Both the position numbers and the translations under genes were made by a program. 20,136 nt of DNA from JANLWK01 sp031364505 (lineage in GTDB: Bacteria; Eisenbacteria; RBG-16-71-46): positions 1-20,136 of the forward strand of contig JANLWK010000356.1 of assembly GCA_031364505.1 (NCBI GenBank), written 5' to 3'. Every line of letters starts with the position of its first letter. The stretch's first letter is position 1. The notes under the pieces are model-generated. The model was not told the DNA's origin. It was given only the letters and a program-made list of their open reading frames with translations, and did no database searches. Shown here one piece after another: positions 7,301 to 16,016 of this stretch.

Positions 7301-10300
7301 ATGGTCTCCAGAACGGCATTCCTCGCCCTCACGACGCTCGCGCTGTGCTGTTGCGTCGTGACACCCGCACGCGCCACCGACGTCGATGGCGGAAACGACT
7401 GCACCCGCCCGAACGTCGACTTTGGCGACGCGCCCGAAAACGTACTCGCCTACCCGGGCATCATGGGGAACTTCCCCACCTGCATCGCGGCGGGCGGCGT
7501 GGGCACGCAGACCGTCGCGTGCATGCCGATCAGCACGCTGCCGGGACCGGTGGGGTTCGTGAAGCACGTGTCGTCGCCGAATCTCTACTGGCTGGGCTGC
7601 CCCGCCACGATGACGCCGCAGGGGATCGACTCCGAGACCGACGGCAAGGTCAACAACATCGCGATGCTCGGTGCGCCGTCCGTGTGCGGTGGGATCCCGA
7701 CGGACTGCATCGAAGCGGCGTTCGGCCTGTCGTTCGGACAGGACGAGTGCTTCGGCGGTACCGATGCGGGCGTGAGCGCGCCCACGCTGATGACCTGCAC
7801 GTCGTCCACGATCTCGTTCACGACGCGCAGTTGCAGCGGCGGCTCGTTCGTCGCCTATCTCAACGTCCTGATCGACATGAATCGGGACGGGGACTGGAAC
7901 GACAACACCCAGTGCCTCGGCGGTTGCGCCTACGAGTGGGCCGTGAAGAACGCCAAGATCACCATCTTTCCGGGCTGCGGCACGCAGACCTCGCCGGCGT
8001 TCATCGTCGGCTCGATCGCGGGCCCGAGCTGGATGCGCGTCACGATCTCGGACGGGCCGGTGACCGACGACTTCCCGTGGAACGGCTCGGCCGGGATAGC
8101 CGGTCAGGCGCTGAGCGGTGGCGAGACCGAAGACTACCCCGTCACCATCCTGGCGGGACCGAATCCGTGCGACGCCCAGTACCGCGACTTCGGCGACGCG
8201 CCCGAGACGCTCGCCGCCTATTCCGGCGGCGTCACGGGACACTTCCCGACGTGCCTGCTCGACACTCCCGCCGGCAGCCAGACGTCCGCATGCCTGCCGG
8301 CGCTCAGCACCGCACCCGGCCTGACGGGCTACGTCGAGCACGTCGCTGTGGCGGGCGATCCGCTGCACTTCTGGCTCGGATGCCCCGCGGGCGCCGCGAC
8401 GGCCGTGGACGACGAGGCGAACGGGAAGGTCAGCGGGGCGGCAGCACCCGGGGGCCCCAGCCTCTGCGATGCGATGGTGACGACCGACTGCGTCGAGACG
8501 GCCTTCGGCGGCACGACCTTCGCCCAGGACGAATGCTACGGCGACGCCGATGCCGCCATCGCCGCGGCGGTCTCGTTCTCTAGCTGCCAGTTCGCCAGCG
8601 TGCCGTATCGCGCCACGAGCTGCACCAACATTCAGGTGTACCTCAACATCCTGGTCGACATGAATCAGGACGGTGACTGGAACGACAACTTCCAGTGCAC
8701 CGCCAGTTGCGCCTACGAATGGGCGGTGAAGAACGTCGTCGTGTCGCTCGCGACCGGCTGCAACACCCTCACGTCGCCCACGTTCCTCGTGGGCCCGGTC
8801 CCCGGAGGCGCCACGCGCAACGGCTGGATGCGGATCACGCTCACGCAGGATCCCGTCACCGACGAATTCCCGTGGAACGGATCGAAGGGCATGATGGGCG
8901 GGACGTTCCGGAACGGCGAAACCGAGGACTACCCGGTCACGATCGCGGGTCCGACGAACGGCGATCCCTGCGTCCAGGCCTTCGACGACTGGGGTGACGC
9001 TCCGGAGTTCATCCTGGCGTACCCGGGAGGAATGGGTGCTCCCGGCAACTTCCCGACGTGCACGGGCGGCGGCATGCCCGGTACCCAGACGATCGCGTGC
9101 ATGCCCGTCAGCTCGGCGCCCGGTGTCACCGGCTTCGTGCATCACCAGATCCTCGCCGGCGACGCGCAGTCGCACATCTGGCTCGGGTGCCCTTCGCCGG
9201 CCGCGGGGACGTTCGGCATCGATTCGGAGACCAACGGCAAGGAAAACACGAGCGCTCTTCCCGGAACGCCCAGCACCTGCTCGATGGTCGTCACGACGGA
9301 CTGCGTCCAGTCGGCGTTCGGCGGCGCGAACTTCGGCCAGGACGAGTGCTACGGAGACACCGACGCCGGTGTGAGCTCCGCGATCACCCTGTTCACCTGC
9401 CAGAACGGCTCCGTCAATTACAAGGCCTACAACTGCAACCTCATGCAGGACGTCCAAGCCTACCTGAACATCTGCGTGGACATGAACCAGGACGGCGACT
9501 GGAACGACAACTTCCTGTGCGTCTCCGGCTGCGCCTACGAATGGGCCGTGCGGAACGTCCCGATCACTCTCGTGCCCGGGTGCAATTCCATGGCGTCACC
9601 GTCGTTCCTCGTCGGGCCGAACGCCGGACACGGCTGGCTGCGCGTCACGATCTCGCGCGATCCCGCGCCGGTGGACTACCCGTGGAACGGCTCGGTGAGC
9701 TTGCCGGCGCAACAGTTCCTGGGCGGCGAGACCGAGGACTACCCGATCGAGATCCAGACGCCCCAGGGTCCCTGCCCGATCGCCTACACAGACTTCGGCG
9801 ATGCGCCGGAGGATCTGCAGGCCTACGCCGACGGCACGGTCGGGCGATACCCGACGTGCCTGACGCCTACGGCCGCCGGCACGCGTGACCTGTACTGCGC
9901 TCCGCCGGTTTCCTCGATTCCCGGTCCCACCGGGTACGTCGAGCACGTGGCCCTTGCCTCCGACGCGATCCACTACTGGCTCGGCTGCGGCATCATGGGC
10001 AGCGGGGGCGTGGACTCGGAGGCGAACGGCAAGGTCAACCTCGCGACGATTGCCGGAGGCCCGAGCTTCTGTGATCCGAATACGGTGTTCACCGACTGTC
10101 TCGAATCCACGGCCGACGGGCTGTCGTTCGGGCAGGACGAATGCGCGGGGGACGGCATGGATGCCGGGCTCGGGAGCACGGTGATGGTCGACCAGTGCCA
10201 GCAGAACACGCTCACGTTCAGCGCGCGGAATTGCAGCGCATCCGACATCGACTGCTACGTGAACGTGCTGTTCGACTGGAACCAGGACGGCGATTGGAAC

Positions 10301-10864
10301 GACAACGTTCCGTGCACCGGTGCCTGCGTCAACGAATGGGTGTTCAAGAACGAGACGATCACGCTCCTCGCGGGCTGCAACACGATCACGCTGCCGCCGT
10401 TCCAGGGCGGCCCGAAACGCGGGCCGAGTTGGATGCGGATCTCGCTGACCCGCGTCGCCGTCCGGGACGACTACCCGTGGAACGGGTCGCTCGGCGAGCC
10501 GAACGGGTACTACGAGGGCGGTGAGACCGAGGACTACCCGGTGCTGGTCCGGCCGACGACGACGGGCCTCGGCGACGAGCTTCTGCCGCGGGACATCCGC
10601 CTCGCGGTGCAGCCGAATCCGTCCCATTCGAGCGTCTACGTCGGGCTCGCCCTGCCGCGAGAGCAGCGCGTCTCGATGGGCGTCTACGACGTCACCGGTC
10701 GGCGGCTGGCGACGCTCGTGGACGGCATCCTGCCGGCCGGCGAGCGCACCGTGCGCTGGTCGTTCCGGGACGACGCCGGGCGGCCGCTGCCGGCCGGCAT
10801 GTACCTCGTCCGCGCGGACGTCGGCGGACAGGTGTTCACGAAGACCTTCGTGCGCATCCAGTAG
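7301..10864 (+). CDS. Secreted four-module GEVED-domain protein with C-terminal sorting-type domain
   Basis: A 1187-residue protein. Residues 1-25 are a signal peptide with likely cleavage after ARA. Four modules begin at the motif D-F/W-GDAPE at residues 40, 296, 563 and 831, with periods of 256-268. Each contains a Cys-rich first half (FPTC, LGC, TDC, DEC), a Ca-loop-like D-x-N-x-DGDWND motif (192, 453, 727, 992) and the closing GETEDYP that names the GEVED domain. About 12 Cys per module recur at fixed positions, suggesting disulfides outside the cytoplasm. Residues ~1095-1187 are a FlgD-Ig/type IX-like C-terminal domain (QPNPSHSS, VYDVTGRRLATL, LPAGMYLVRAD). I infer a surface or extracellular structural or adhesive protein. 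No catalytic motif is seen. It stands alone between its leader and a strong hairpin. Confidence 0.85.
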   Translation: MVSRTAFLALTTLALCCCVVTPARATDVDGGNDCTRPNVDFGDAPENVLAYPGIMGNFPTCIAAGGVGTQTVACMPISTLPGPVGFVKHVSSPNLYWLGCPATMTPQGIDSETDGKVNNIAMLGAPSVCGGIPTDCIEAAFGLSFGQDECFGGTDAGVSAPTLMTCTSSTISFTTRSCSGGSFVAYLNVLIDMNRDGDWNDNTQCLGGCAYEWAVKNAKITIFPGCGTQTSPAFIVGSIAGPSWMRVTISDGPVTDDFPWNGSAGIAGQALSGGETEDYPVTILAGPNPCDAQYRDFGDAPETLAAYSGGVTGHFPTCLLDTPAGSQTSACLPALSTAPGLTGYVEHVAVAGDPLHFWLGCPAGAATAVDDEANGKVSGAAAPGGPSLCDAMVTTDCVETAFGGTTFAQDECYGDADAAIAAAVSFSSCQFASVPYRATSCTNIQVYLNILVDMNQDGDWNDNFQCTASCAYEWAVKNVVVSLATGCNTLTSPTFLVGPVPGGATRNGWMRITLTQDPVTDEFPWNGSKGMMGGTFRNGETEDYPVTIAGPTNGDPCVQAFDDWGDAPEFILAYPGGMGAPGNFPTCTGGGMPGTQTIACMPVSSAPGVTGFVHHQILAGDAQSHIWLGCPSPAAGTFGIDSETNGKENTSALPGTPSTCSMVVTTDCVQSAFGGANFGQDECYGDTDAGVSSAITLFTCQNGSVNYKAYNCNLMQDVQAYLNICVDMNQDGDWNDNFLCVSGCAYEWAVRNVPITLVPGCNSMASPSFLVGPNAGHGWLRVTISRDPAPVDYPWNGSVSLPAQQFLGGETEDYPIEIQTPQGPCPIAYTDFGDAPEDLQAYADGTVGRYPTCLTPTAAGTRDLYCAPPVSSIPGPTGYVEHVALASDAIHYWLGCGIMGSGGVDSEANGKVNLATIAGGPSFCDPNTVFTDCLESTADGLSFGQDECAGDGMDAGLGSTVMVDQCQQNTLTFSARNCSASDIDCYVNVLFDWNQDGDWNDNVPCTGACVNEWVFKNETITLLAGCNTITLPPFQGGPKRGPSWMRISLTRVAVRDDYPWNGSLGEPNGYYEGGETEDYPVLVRPTTTGLGDELLPRDIRLAVQPNPSHSSVYVGLALPREQRVSMGVYDVTGRRLATLVDGILPAGERTVRWSFRDDAGRPLPAGMYLVRADVGGQVFTKTFVRIQ

Positions 10865-10907
10865 CGCGGCGCCGATCGATCCCGGTGCGCGAGTACCGGG
10901 GAAGCGA

Positions 10908-10940
10908 GCGAGGGCCCGGACGGTTCGTCCGGGCCTTCGC
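10908..10940 (+). terminator. Hairpin terminator after the GEVED gene
   Basis: A 14-bp stem (GCGAGGGCCCGGAC with GTCCGGGCCTTCGC, one G-T pair) encloses a 5-base loop, 43 bases after the stop codon. There is no U-tract after it. A smaller stem CCCGGT/ACCGGG lies just upstream at 10881-10900. Confidence 0.65.
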
Positions 10941-10950
10941 CATGCCGGAA

Positions 10951-10981
10951 TTGCTCGCGTTCGCGGCGCGCAGACGTTAAT
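10951..10981 (+). promoter_or_regulatory. Candidate speA promoter
   Basis: TTGCTC at 10951-10956 and GTTAAT at 10976-10981 are separated by 19 bases, just after the GEVED hairpin and 68 bases before the speA start. The spacer is slightly long, so this is a tentative call. Confidence 0.3.
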
Positions 10982-11037
10982 CTCCGTCCCGCCAAGATGC
11001 GCTTGGCGTCGATCGCCGATACGCGGTACCGCGCCTC

Positions 11038-11042
11038 AGGAG
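11038..11042 (+). promoter_or_regulatory. Ribosome binding site fixing the TTG start of speA
   Basis: AGGAG lies 7 bases before TTG at 11050. No in-frame ATG occurs nearby upstream, and the first internal ATG (codon 48) would remove conserved N-terminal sequence. Confidence 0.7.
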
Positions 11043-11049
11043 AAGCCCT

Positions 11050-13059
11050 TTGAACGAGATTCGTGCCTGGACGACCAAGGATTCCGCCTCCCTCTACAAC
11101 GTCCCGGGTTGGTCCAGCGGATATTTCCGCATCAATGACGCCGGCCACCTGGAGGTGACTCCGGAAGGCGCCGACGGGCCCAGCGTCGACATGTACGACC
11201 TGATCCAGGACCTCCAGCGGCGCGGGCTCGGCATGCCGCTGCTGATGCGCTTCTCCGACATCCTGCACAGCCGCGTCAAGACCCTGTTCGGCTGCTTCGG
11301 CAACGCGATCAAGGAATACGGCTATCGCGGGCGCTACCGCGGCGTCTACCCGATCAAGGTGAACCAGCAGCACCAGGTCGTCGAAGAGCTGGTGCGTTTC
11401 GGCCGCCCCTACGGGCTCGGCCTCGAGGCCGGCTCGAAGCCCGAGCTGCTCGCGGCCCTGGCACTGATCGACAGCCCGGACGCGCTGCTCGTGCTCAACG
11501 GCTACAAGGACGTCGAGTACATGGAGACGGCGCTGCTGTCCCAGAAGCTCGGCCGCTACCCGATCGTCGTCATCGACCGCTACCGCGAGCTGGACCTGCT
11601 GCTCGGCGTGGCGCGTCGCCTCGGCATCCGCCCGCACATCGGCGTGCGCACAAAGCTCACGACAAAGGGCGCCGGCAAGTGGATGGAGTCGACCGGCGAC
11701 CGCTCGAAGTTCGGGCTCACGGCGACCGAGATCGTGATGCTCGTGGACAAGCTGCGCGAGGCGCAGATGCTCGACTGCCTCGAGCTCGTCCACTTCCACA
11801 TCGGCTCCCAGATCTCCACGGTGCGCGCGATCAAGGACGCCATGCGCGAGGCCTCGCGCGTCTATGTCGAGCTGGCGCAGGCGGGGGCGGAGCTCAAGTT
11901 CTTCGACGCCGGCGGCGGGCTGGGTGTGGACTACGACGGCTCGTCCACGAACTGGGCGTCGTCGACGAACTACACCACGCAGGAGTACGCGAACGACGTC
12001 GTCGCGGGCATCCAGGACGCCTGCGAGGCCGCCGGCATCGCGCACCCCGACATCATCACCGAGTCGGGCAGGGCACTCGTCGCTCACCACTCCGTGCTCG
12101 TGTTCAACATCCTTGACGTCAACGAGGTCGTGGCCGGCCAGGTGCCGCCGCAGGCGCACGAGGACGATCACGCCGTGATCACGCAGCTGCTCGAGACGTG
12201 GCGCTCGGTGTCGCGCAAGAACTTCCAGGAGGCCTACCACGACGCGCTCCAGCTCAAGGAGGAGGCCACCAACCTGTTCAACCTGGGGCTCCTCGACCTG
12301 CGCGGGCGCGCGCGCGTGGAGCAGATCTTCTGGGGTTGCTGCGAGGCGATCCTCAAGATCATCCGCGAGATGGACTACGTGCCCGACGATCTCGAAGGGC
12401 TGGAGAAGGGGCTCGCCGACACGTACTACGGCAACTTCTCGGTGTTCCAGTCGGCGCCCGACCACTGGGCGGTCAAGCAGCTGTTCCCGATCCTGCCGCT
12501 CCACCGGTTGAACGAGCGGCCCACGCGGCGCGGCGTGATCGCCGACCTGACGTGTGACTCGGACGGCAAGATGGACCAGTTCATCGAGCTGCGCGACGTG
12601 AAGAACGCGCTCGAGCTGCACCCATACGACGGTAGCCCGTACTACCTCGGCGTGTTCCTCGTCGGCGCCTACCAGGAAATCCTCGGCGATCTGCACAACC
12701 TGTTCGGCGACACGAACGCCGTGCACATCTCGCTCGACGCGAACGGCTATCGCGTGGATCACGTCGTCGAAGGCGACTCGGTCACCGAGGTGCTCGGCTA
12801 CGTCCAGTACCCGAAGCACTACCTCGTGCAGAAGATGCGGCAGGCGAATGAGGACGCGCTCCGGCGCGGGCTGCTGACGTTCGAGGAGTCGGCGCTGCTC
12901 GTGAAGCGCTACGAAGAGGGCCTTGCGGGCTACACGTACCTCGAAGAGGAGGACGCTCCGTTCCCGTCCGCCTCGAACGGTGCTCCGCCGGCCCCTGCCT
13001 CGAATACCACGACTCCGGATGCCCATTCCGCCACGGCGCGAGGCGTGCTGCGCCGATAA
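11050..13059 (+). CDS. speA: Biosynthetic arginine decarboxylase
   Basis: A 669-residue protein, close to the ~658 residues of E. coli SpeA, starting at TTG. It converts arginine to agmatine and CO2, the first step of the agmatine route to putrescine and polyamines. The N-terminal motif WSSGYFRINDAGHLEV is typical of the family. The PLP lysine is Lys103 in VYPIKVNQQ. The alanine-racemase-like barrel continues with HFHIGSQ and FDAGGGLGVDYDG. The C-terminal sandwich carries DLTCDSDGK with Cys502, the residue that acts at the partner active site. The last ~35 residues are a low-complexity Ala/Pro/Ser/Thr tail not expected in the family core. No agmatine-processing gene is adjacent. The gene appears monocistronic between two hairpins. 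Confidence 0.96.
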   Translation: MNEIRAWTTKDSASLYNVPGWSSGYFRINDAGHLEVTPEGADGPSVDMYDLIQDLQRRGLGMPLLMRFSDILHSRVKTLFGCFGNAIKEYGYRGRYRGVYPIKVNQQHQVVEELVRFGRPYGLGLEAGSKPELLAALALIDSPDALLVLNGYKDVEYMETALLSQKLGRYPIVVIDRYRELDLLLGVARRLGIRPHIGVRTKLTTKGAGKWMESTGDRSKFGLTATEIVMLVDKLREAQMLDCLELVHFHIGSQISTVRAIKDAMREASRVYVELAQAGAELKFFDAGGGLGVDYDGSSTNWASSTNYTTQEYANDVVAGIQDACEAAGIAHPDIITESGRALVAHHSVLVFNILDVNEVVAGQVPPQAHEDDHAVITQLLETWRSVSRKNFQEAYHDALQLKEEATNLFNLGLLDLRGRARVEQIFWGCCEAILKIIREMDYVPDDLEGLEKGLADTYYGNFSVFQSAPDHWAVKQLFPILPLHRLNERPTRRGVIADLTCDSDGKMDQFIELRDVKNALELHPYDGSPYYLGVFLVGAYQEILGDLHNLFGDTNAVHISLDANGYRVDHVVEGDSVTEVLGYVQYPKHYLVQKMRQANEDALRRGLLTFEESALLVKRYEEGLAGYTYLEEEDAPFPSASNGAPPAPASNTTTPDAHSATARGVLRR

Positions 13060-13064
13060 GCGAA

Positions 13065-13098
13065 CGCGCTCCGGCAGGGATATCCCTACGGGAGCGCG
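13065..13098. terminator. Nested palindrome between convergent genes, likely two-way terminator
   Basis: The 57-bp gap between the stops of speA and the minus-strand lipoprotein gene holds outer arms CGCGCTCC/GGAGCGCG around an inner 12-base palindrome AGGGATATCCCT, with a 3-base mismatch on each side. It reads the same in both directions, which suits termination of both genes, although it lacks T-tracts. Confidence 0.6.
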
Positions 13099-13116
13099 CT
13101 GGCTGGAGTGTTCGGC

Positions 13117-13896
13117 TTAGCGGAGGGCGACGCCGGCCAGCCGGAGATCGGCGACGGCCGAATGCGTGCCGCGCGCGATGCCGCGGATCGACGCGACGCT
13201 GGACGCCTCGAAGGCCACCGCGCCGCCCGGGTGCGTCACGGCTCCGAAGTAGTCCTCCGAGAAGTCCTGCGTGATGCCCGAATCGCAATCCGGGCACGCG
13301 GTCGTCGCGTAGGTCTCGATCGCGAACTGGAGCCGCCCGTTCGAGCCGCCGAGGCTCGCCAGCGGTACGGCCAGCTCGAAGCTCATCGGCTTCAGCCGAA
13401 AGCGCGCCTCGCCGGTCGCGGGACCCCAGCCGCCGGGCGCGTCGTCGTCGAGCGTGATGCGCCGGATCACGAACGTACCACGGGCGCGATTCCACTCGAC
13501 GCCGCGCACGATCGATTCGTAGCCGAGCCAGTAGGGGCTCTGCTCGGGATCCGCGTCGACGAACAACTGCAGCGCCCAGCCGCCGGCGTGGTCGGGGTCA
13601 TAGGAAAGGGCCGGGGCGCGGCGGTTGCGGGGGAACATCATCCCCTTGAGGTAGAGCGTGTCGCCGCGCACGTCTCCGCGCAGCATCGCGAGCCGGGGCA
13701 CCTGGGAGCCCGCGGCGGCCAGTCCGTCATCGCCGTCCACGCTCCACGCCGCAACGCTCGCATCCGGAGCCCCGGCGTGGGGGAACGCCGGGGCGTCACG
13801 GACGGGCGACACGGAATCCAGCCTGCAGGAACTCGCCGACAGCGCGAGTCCTACGAGCAGGACCGTGAGCGGGGGGATGCCTCGGAAGGGGGACAT
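13117..13896 (-). CDS. Putative lipoprotein with beta-sandwich (CBM9/DOMON-like) domain
   Basis: A 259-residue protein. The start at 13896 gives a short hydrophobic signal sequence (LTVLLVGLALSASSC) with a lipobox-like ASSC and Cys24 as the acylation site. A GGAGG lies on the minus strand 13 bases before the ATG, a little far. The mature part looks all-beta: GWALQLFVDAD, YWLGYESIVRGVEW, FVIRRITLDDDA, MSFELAVPLASLGG and LQFAIETYATT. The alternation and the phrase F-E-L-A-V-P-L-A-S-L recall CBM9-like or DOMON-like sandwiches, but this is fold-level resemblance and I cannot name the family. A CPDCDSG pair of cysteines at ~205 could bind metal or form a disulfide. Likely anchored in the envelope. 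Function unknown. Confidence 0.7.
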   Translation of the reverse strand: MSPFRGIPPLTVLLVGLALSASSCRLDSVSPVRDAPAFPHAGAPDASVAAWSVDGDDGLAAAGSQVPRLAMLRGDVRGDTLYLKGMMFPRNRRAPALSYDPDHAGGWALQLFVDADPEQSPYWLGYESIVRGVEWNRARGTFVIRRITLDDDAPGGWGPATGEARFRLKPMSFELAVPLASLGGSNGRLQFAIETYATTACPDCDSGITQDFSEDYFGAVTHPGGAVAFEASSVASIRGIARGTHSAVADLRLAGVALR

Positions 13897-13972
13897 TTCA
13901 ACATCGTTCCTCCGCAAGCTTGGGGCCAAACCGCCCACCGGCGCCCGCGAAACTCGGCAACGCTCGTATTGG

Positions 13973-13978
13973 GTTATA
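13973..13978 (-). promoter_or_regulatory. Candidate -10 element of the lipoprotein gene
   Basis: On the minus strand the sequence reads TATAAC, five of six matches to the sigma-70 -10 consensus, 76 bases before the lipoprotein ATG. No -35 hexamer is recognisable at the proper distance. The rest of the 274-base divergent gap (13897-14170) shows no other structure. Confidence 0.35.
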
Positions 13979-14112
13979 CCTGCACAGGGGAGTGCCGGAG
14001 GCGCTGCGTTGGCGGCGCTGTGAGGCGAATTCCCGAATTGTCGCCGCGGCCGACACCCGCGTTGTAAACGAGGGAACGCGCGGGCTCGGCGTCGGGTTCC
14101 AGAGACGCGTGC

Positions 14113-14118
14113 TAGAGT
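14113..14118 (+). promoter_or_regulatory. Candidate -10 element of the dehydrogenase gene
   Basis: TAGAGT in the extended context TGCTAGAGT lies 52 bases before the ATG at 14171. It resembles the TGCTAAGTT before the STAS gene, which supports a shared promoter style, but the -35 region is unclear. Confidence 0.28.
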
Positions 14119-14170
14119 TCGCGCCCGCCTGCGCGAATCACCTCGTCGGCGGCTCCGAAAGGCAGGCGAG

Positions 14171-14965
14171 ATGACAGGTCCCGGTCGTTTCGTGATCAAG
14201 GTCGCACTCGTCACCGGCGCATCCAGCGGCATCGGACGCGCGACCGCGCTGGCGCTCGCGCGCGAGGGCGCGCGCGTCATGGCCGCCGGGCGCCGTCGCG
14301 AGCGGCTCGACGCCGTGGTCGGCGAGATCGCGGCGGACCACGCTTCGCGTGGTGCCCGCGGCGAGGCCGCGTGCGTCGTGGGTGACGTGCGCGACGAGGC
14401 GACCGCGAACGCATGGGTCACCGCCACGGTGGAGCGCTTCGGCGGACTCGATGTGCTCGTCAACGCGGCCGGCGTCATCGGCAACGGCGGCGTGACCGAG
14501 CTCGCGAGTGCCGAGTGGGACCGCGTGATGGACAGCAACCTGCGCTCGCTCTATCTCATGACGCGCGCCGCGGCGCCCGAGCTGATCAAGCGCAAGGGTG
14601 GCATCGTCAACCTGTCCTCCGTCGCGGCGACCCGGCCGTACGCCGGGCTGCTCGCCTATTGCGTGAGCAAGGCCGGCGTCGACGCGCTGACGCGGTGCTC
14701 GGCGCTCGACCTGGCGCCCCACGGCGTGCGCGTGAACGCCGTCAATCCGGGCGTCGTCGTGACCGAGTTGCACACCGTCACGAATGCCGTCGCCGACTAC
14801 GCGGGGTTCCTCGAACGCTCGAAGACCACGCACCCGCTGGGCCGCGTGGGGCAGGCGGACGAGGTGGCGGCGGCCATCCTGTACCTGCTGAGCGCCGAGG
14901 CCGGCTGGATCACGGGCGCCACGCTGCCGATCGACGGCGGCCGCGCCCTGGCGAGCGCCCGCTAG
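14171..14965 (+). CDS. Short-chain dehydrogenase/reductase (SDR family)
   Basis: A 264-residue classical SDR, near the usual ~250. The cofactor site TGASSGIG is at 15-22, NAAG at 98-101, the structural Asn at 123, catalytic Ser150 (VNLSS), Tyr163 and Lys167 (AYCVSKA), and the C-terminal W-I-T-G-A-T-L-P-I-D-G-G signature near 246-257. All residues of the N-S-Y-K tetrad are present, so it should be an active NAD(P)-dependent oxidoreductase. The arginine-rich stretch GRRRERLD right after the second strand suggests an NADP preference. Substrate cannot be told from sequence; FabG-like acyl reductases and sugar or alcohol dehydrogenases are all possible. The first 9 residues precede the Rossmann strand, so a slightly later start is possible. 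It is divergent from the lipoprotein gene. Confidence 0.92.
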   Translation: MTGPGRFVIKVALVTGASSGIGRATALALAREGARVMAAGRRRERLDAVVGEIAADHASRGARGEAACVVGDVRDEATANAWVTATVERFGGLDVLVNAAGVIGNGGVTELASAEWDRVMDSNLRSLYLMTRAAAPELIKRKGGIVNLSSVAATRPYAGLLAYCVSKAGVDALTRCSALDLAPHGVRVNAVNPGVVVTELHTVTNAVADYAGFLERSKTTHPLGRVGQADEVAAAILYLLSAEAGWITGATLPIDGGRALASAR

Positions 14966-15058
14966 ACTCGTACGAAACCCCGGGGGGCGTCCGAGCGTAA
15001 GTCCACCTGTCGCCCGCGTTCCGGGCTGCTTGCTCATCCCTTCCGCCCGAGGTTCCCA

Positions 15059-16006
15059 ATGCTCTCGATCCAGAGTCTGGTGAAGGTCTATCCCGGTCCC
15101 GTCGCGGCACTTCAGGGAATCGACCTCGACGTTCCCCACGGCATGTTCGGCCTGCTGGGGCCGAACGGCGCCGGCAAGTCCACGCTGATGCGCATCCTCG
15201 CGGGCCTGCTCGAGCCGACCTCCGGCGAGGTGTCGCTCGACGGTGAGGACGTACTCGCGAACCCTGCCCGCCTGCGCGCCCGGCTCGGCTACCTGCCGCA
15301 GGACTTCGGCTTCTACCCGCACCTGAGCGGCGAGGCCATGCTGCTCCACCTGCTCCGGCTCAAGGGCGTCGAATCGCCGATGGGCCTGAAGAAGCTCGCG
15401 CGCGAGCTGCTCGACCGCGTGAACCTCGGCTTCGCCGCCTCGCGGAAGGTGAAGTCGTACTCCGGCGGCATGCGCCAGCGGCTCGGGATCGCCCAGGCCG
15501 TCGCCGGCGATCCGCGGCTGCTGATCGTCGACGAGCCGACCGCCGGCCTCGACCCGGAGGAGCGGCTGCGCTTCTACCACCTGCTCGCCGAGCTGGCCGA
15601 GGACCGCACGGTCATCCTGTCGACGCACATCGTCGAGGACGTCGCGGTGCTGTGCCCGCACTTCGCCGTGATCCGCCAGGGCCGCCTGATCGCGCGCACG
15701 ACGCCGCGCGACGCGCGCGCCGCCATCGACGGCGCCATCTTCGAGGGCACCGTCGAGCCGTCGGCCCTGCCGGCGCTGCGCACGCAGCGCGCGGTGACGC
15801 AGGCGATCCTCGTCGAGGGGCGGCATCGCGTGCGCGTCCACGAACCCGGCGGCGCTCCGCCCGCGGGCTTCGAGCGTGTCTCCCCGACGCTCGAGGACGC
15901 CTACCTGGTGATGATGCGCGAGGCCGCGATGGGGCCCACGACGCCGTCCTCCAACGGCATCACGCCCCGCGTCGAGCGGCCCGAAGCCGCCGGCGCCCGG
16001 GCCTGA
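15059..16006 (+). CDS. ABC transporter ATP-binding protein (ABC-2 type)
   Basis: A 315-residue ATPase with Walker A GPNGAGKS (34-41), Q-loop Gln81, signature YSGGM (134-138), Walker B LLIVDE (154-159) and switch His190. It belongs with the CcmA/YhaQ-like ATPases that pair with ABC-2 permeases. The last ~100 residues form a regulatory domain ending in the usual SPTLEDAYLVMM motif, followed by a short disordered tail. A GAGG lies about 7 bases before the ATG. The permease-peptidase gene starts 10 bases after its stop and has its own strong ribosome site (GAGGGGG), so the two are one operon and very probably one transporter complex at the inner membrane. Confidence 0.95.
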   Translation: MLSIQSLVKVYPGPVAALQGIDLDVPHGMFGLLGPNGAGKSTLMRILAGLLEPTSGEVSLDGEDVLANPARLRARLGYLPQDFGFYPHLSGEAMLLHLLRLKGVESPMGLKKLARELLDRVNLGFAASRKVKSYSGGMRQRLGIAQAVAGDPRLLIVDEPTAGLDPEERLRFYHLLAELAEDRTVILSTHIVEDVAVLCPHFAVIRQGRLIARTTPRDARAAIDGAIFEGTVEPSALPALRTQRAVTQAILVEGRHRVRVHEPGGAPPAGFERVSPTLEDAYLVMMREAAMGPTTPSSNGITPRVERPEAAGARA

Positions 16007-16016
16007 GGGGGCACGC

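Noticed and set aside
7238..9457. 739-codon open frame on the minus strand across the GEVED gene
   Set aside because: Composition is typical of antisense frames (His, Arg, Val, Gly runs), and the opposite strand encodes a signal peptide plus four conserved modules.
10684..13026. 780-codon minus-strand open frame across speA
   Set aside because: SpeA on the plus strand is unmistakable and conserved to its catalytic residues; the antisense frame shows no domain.
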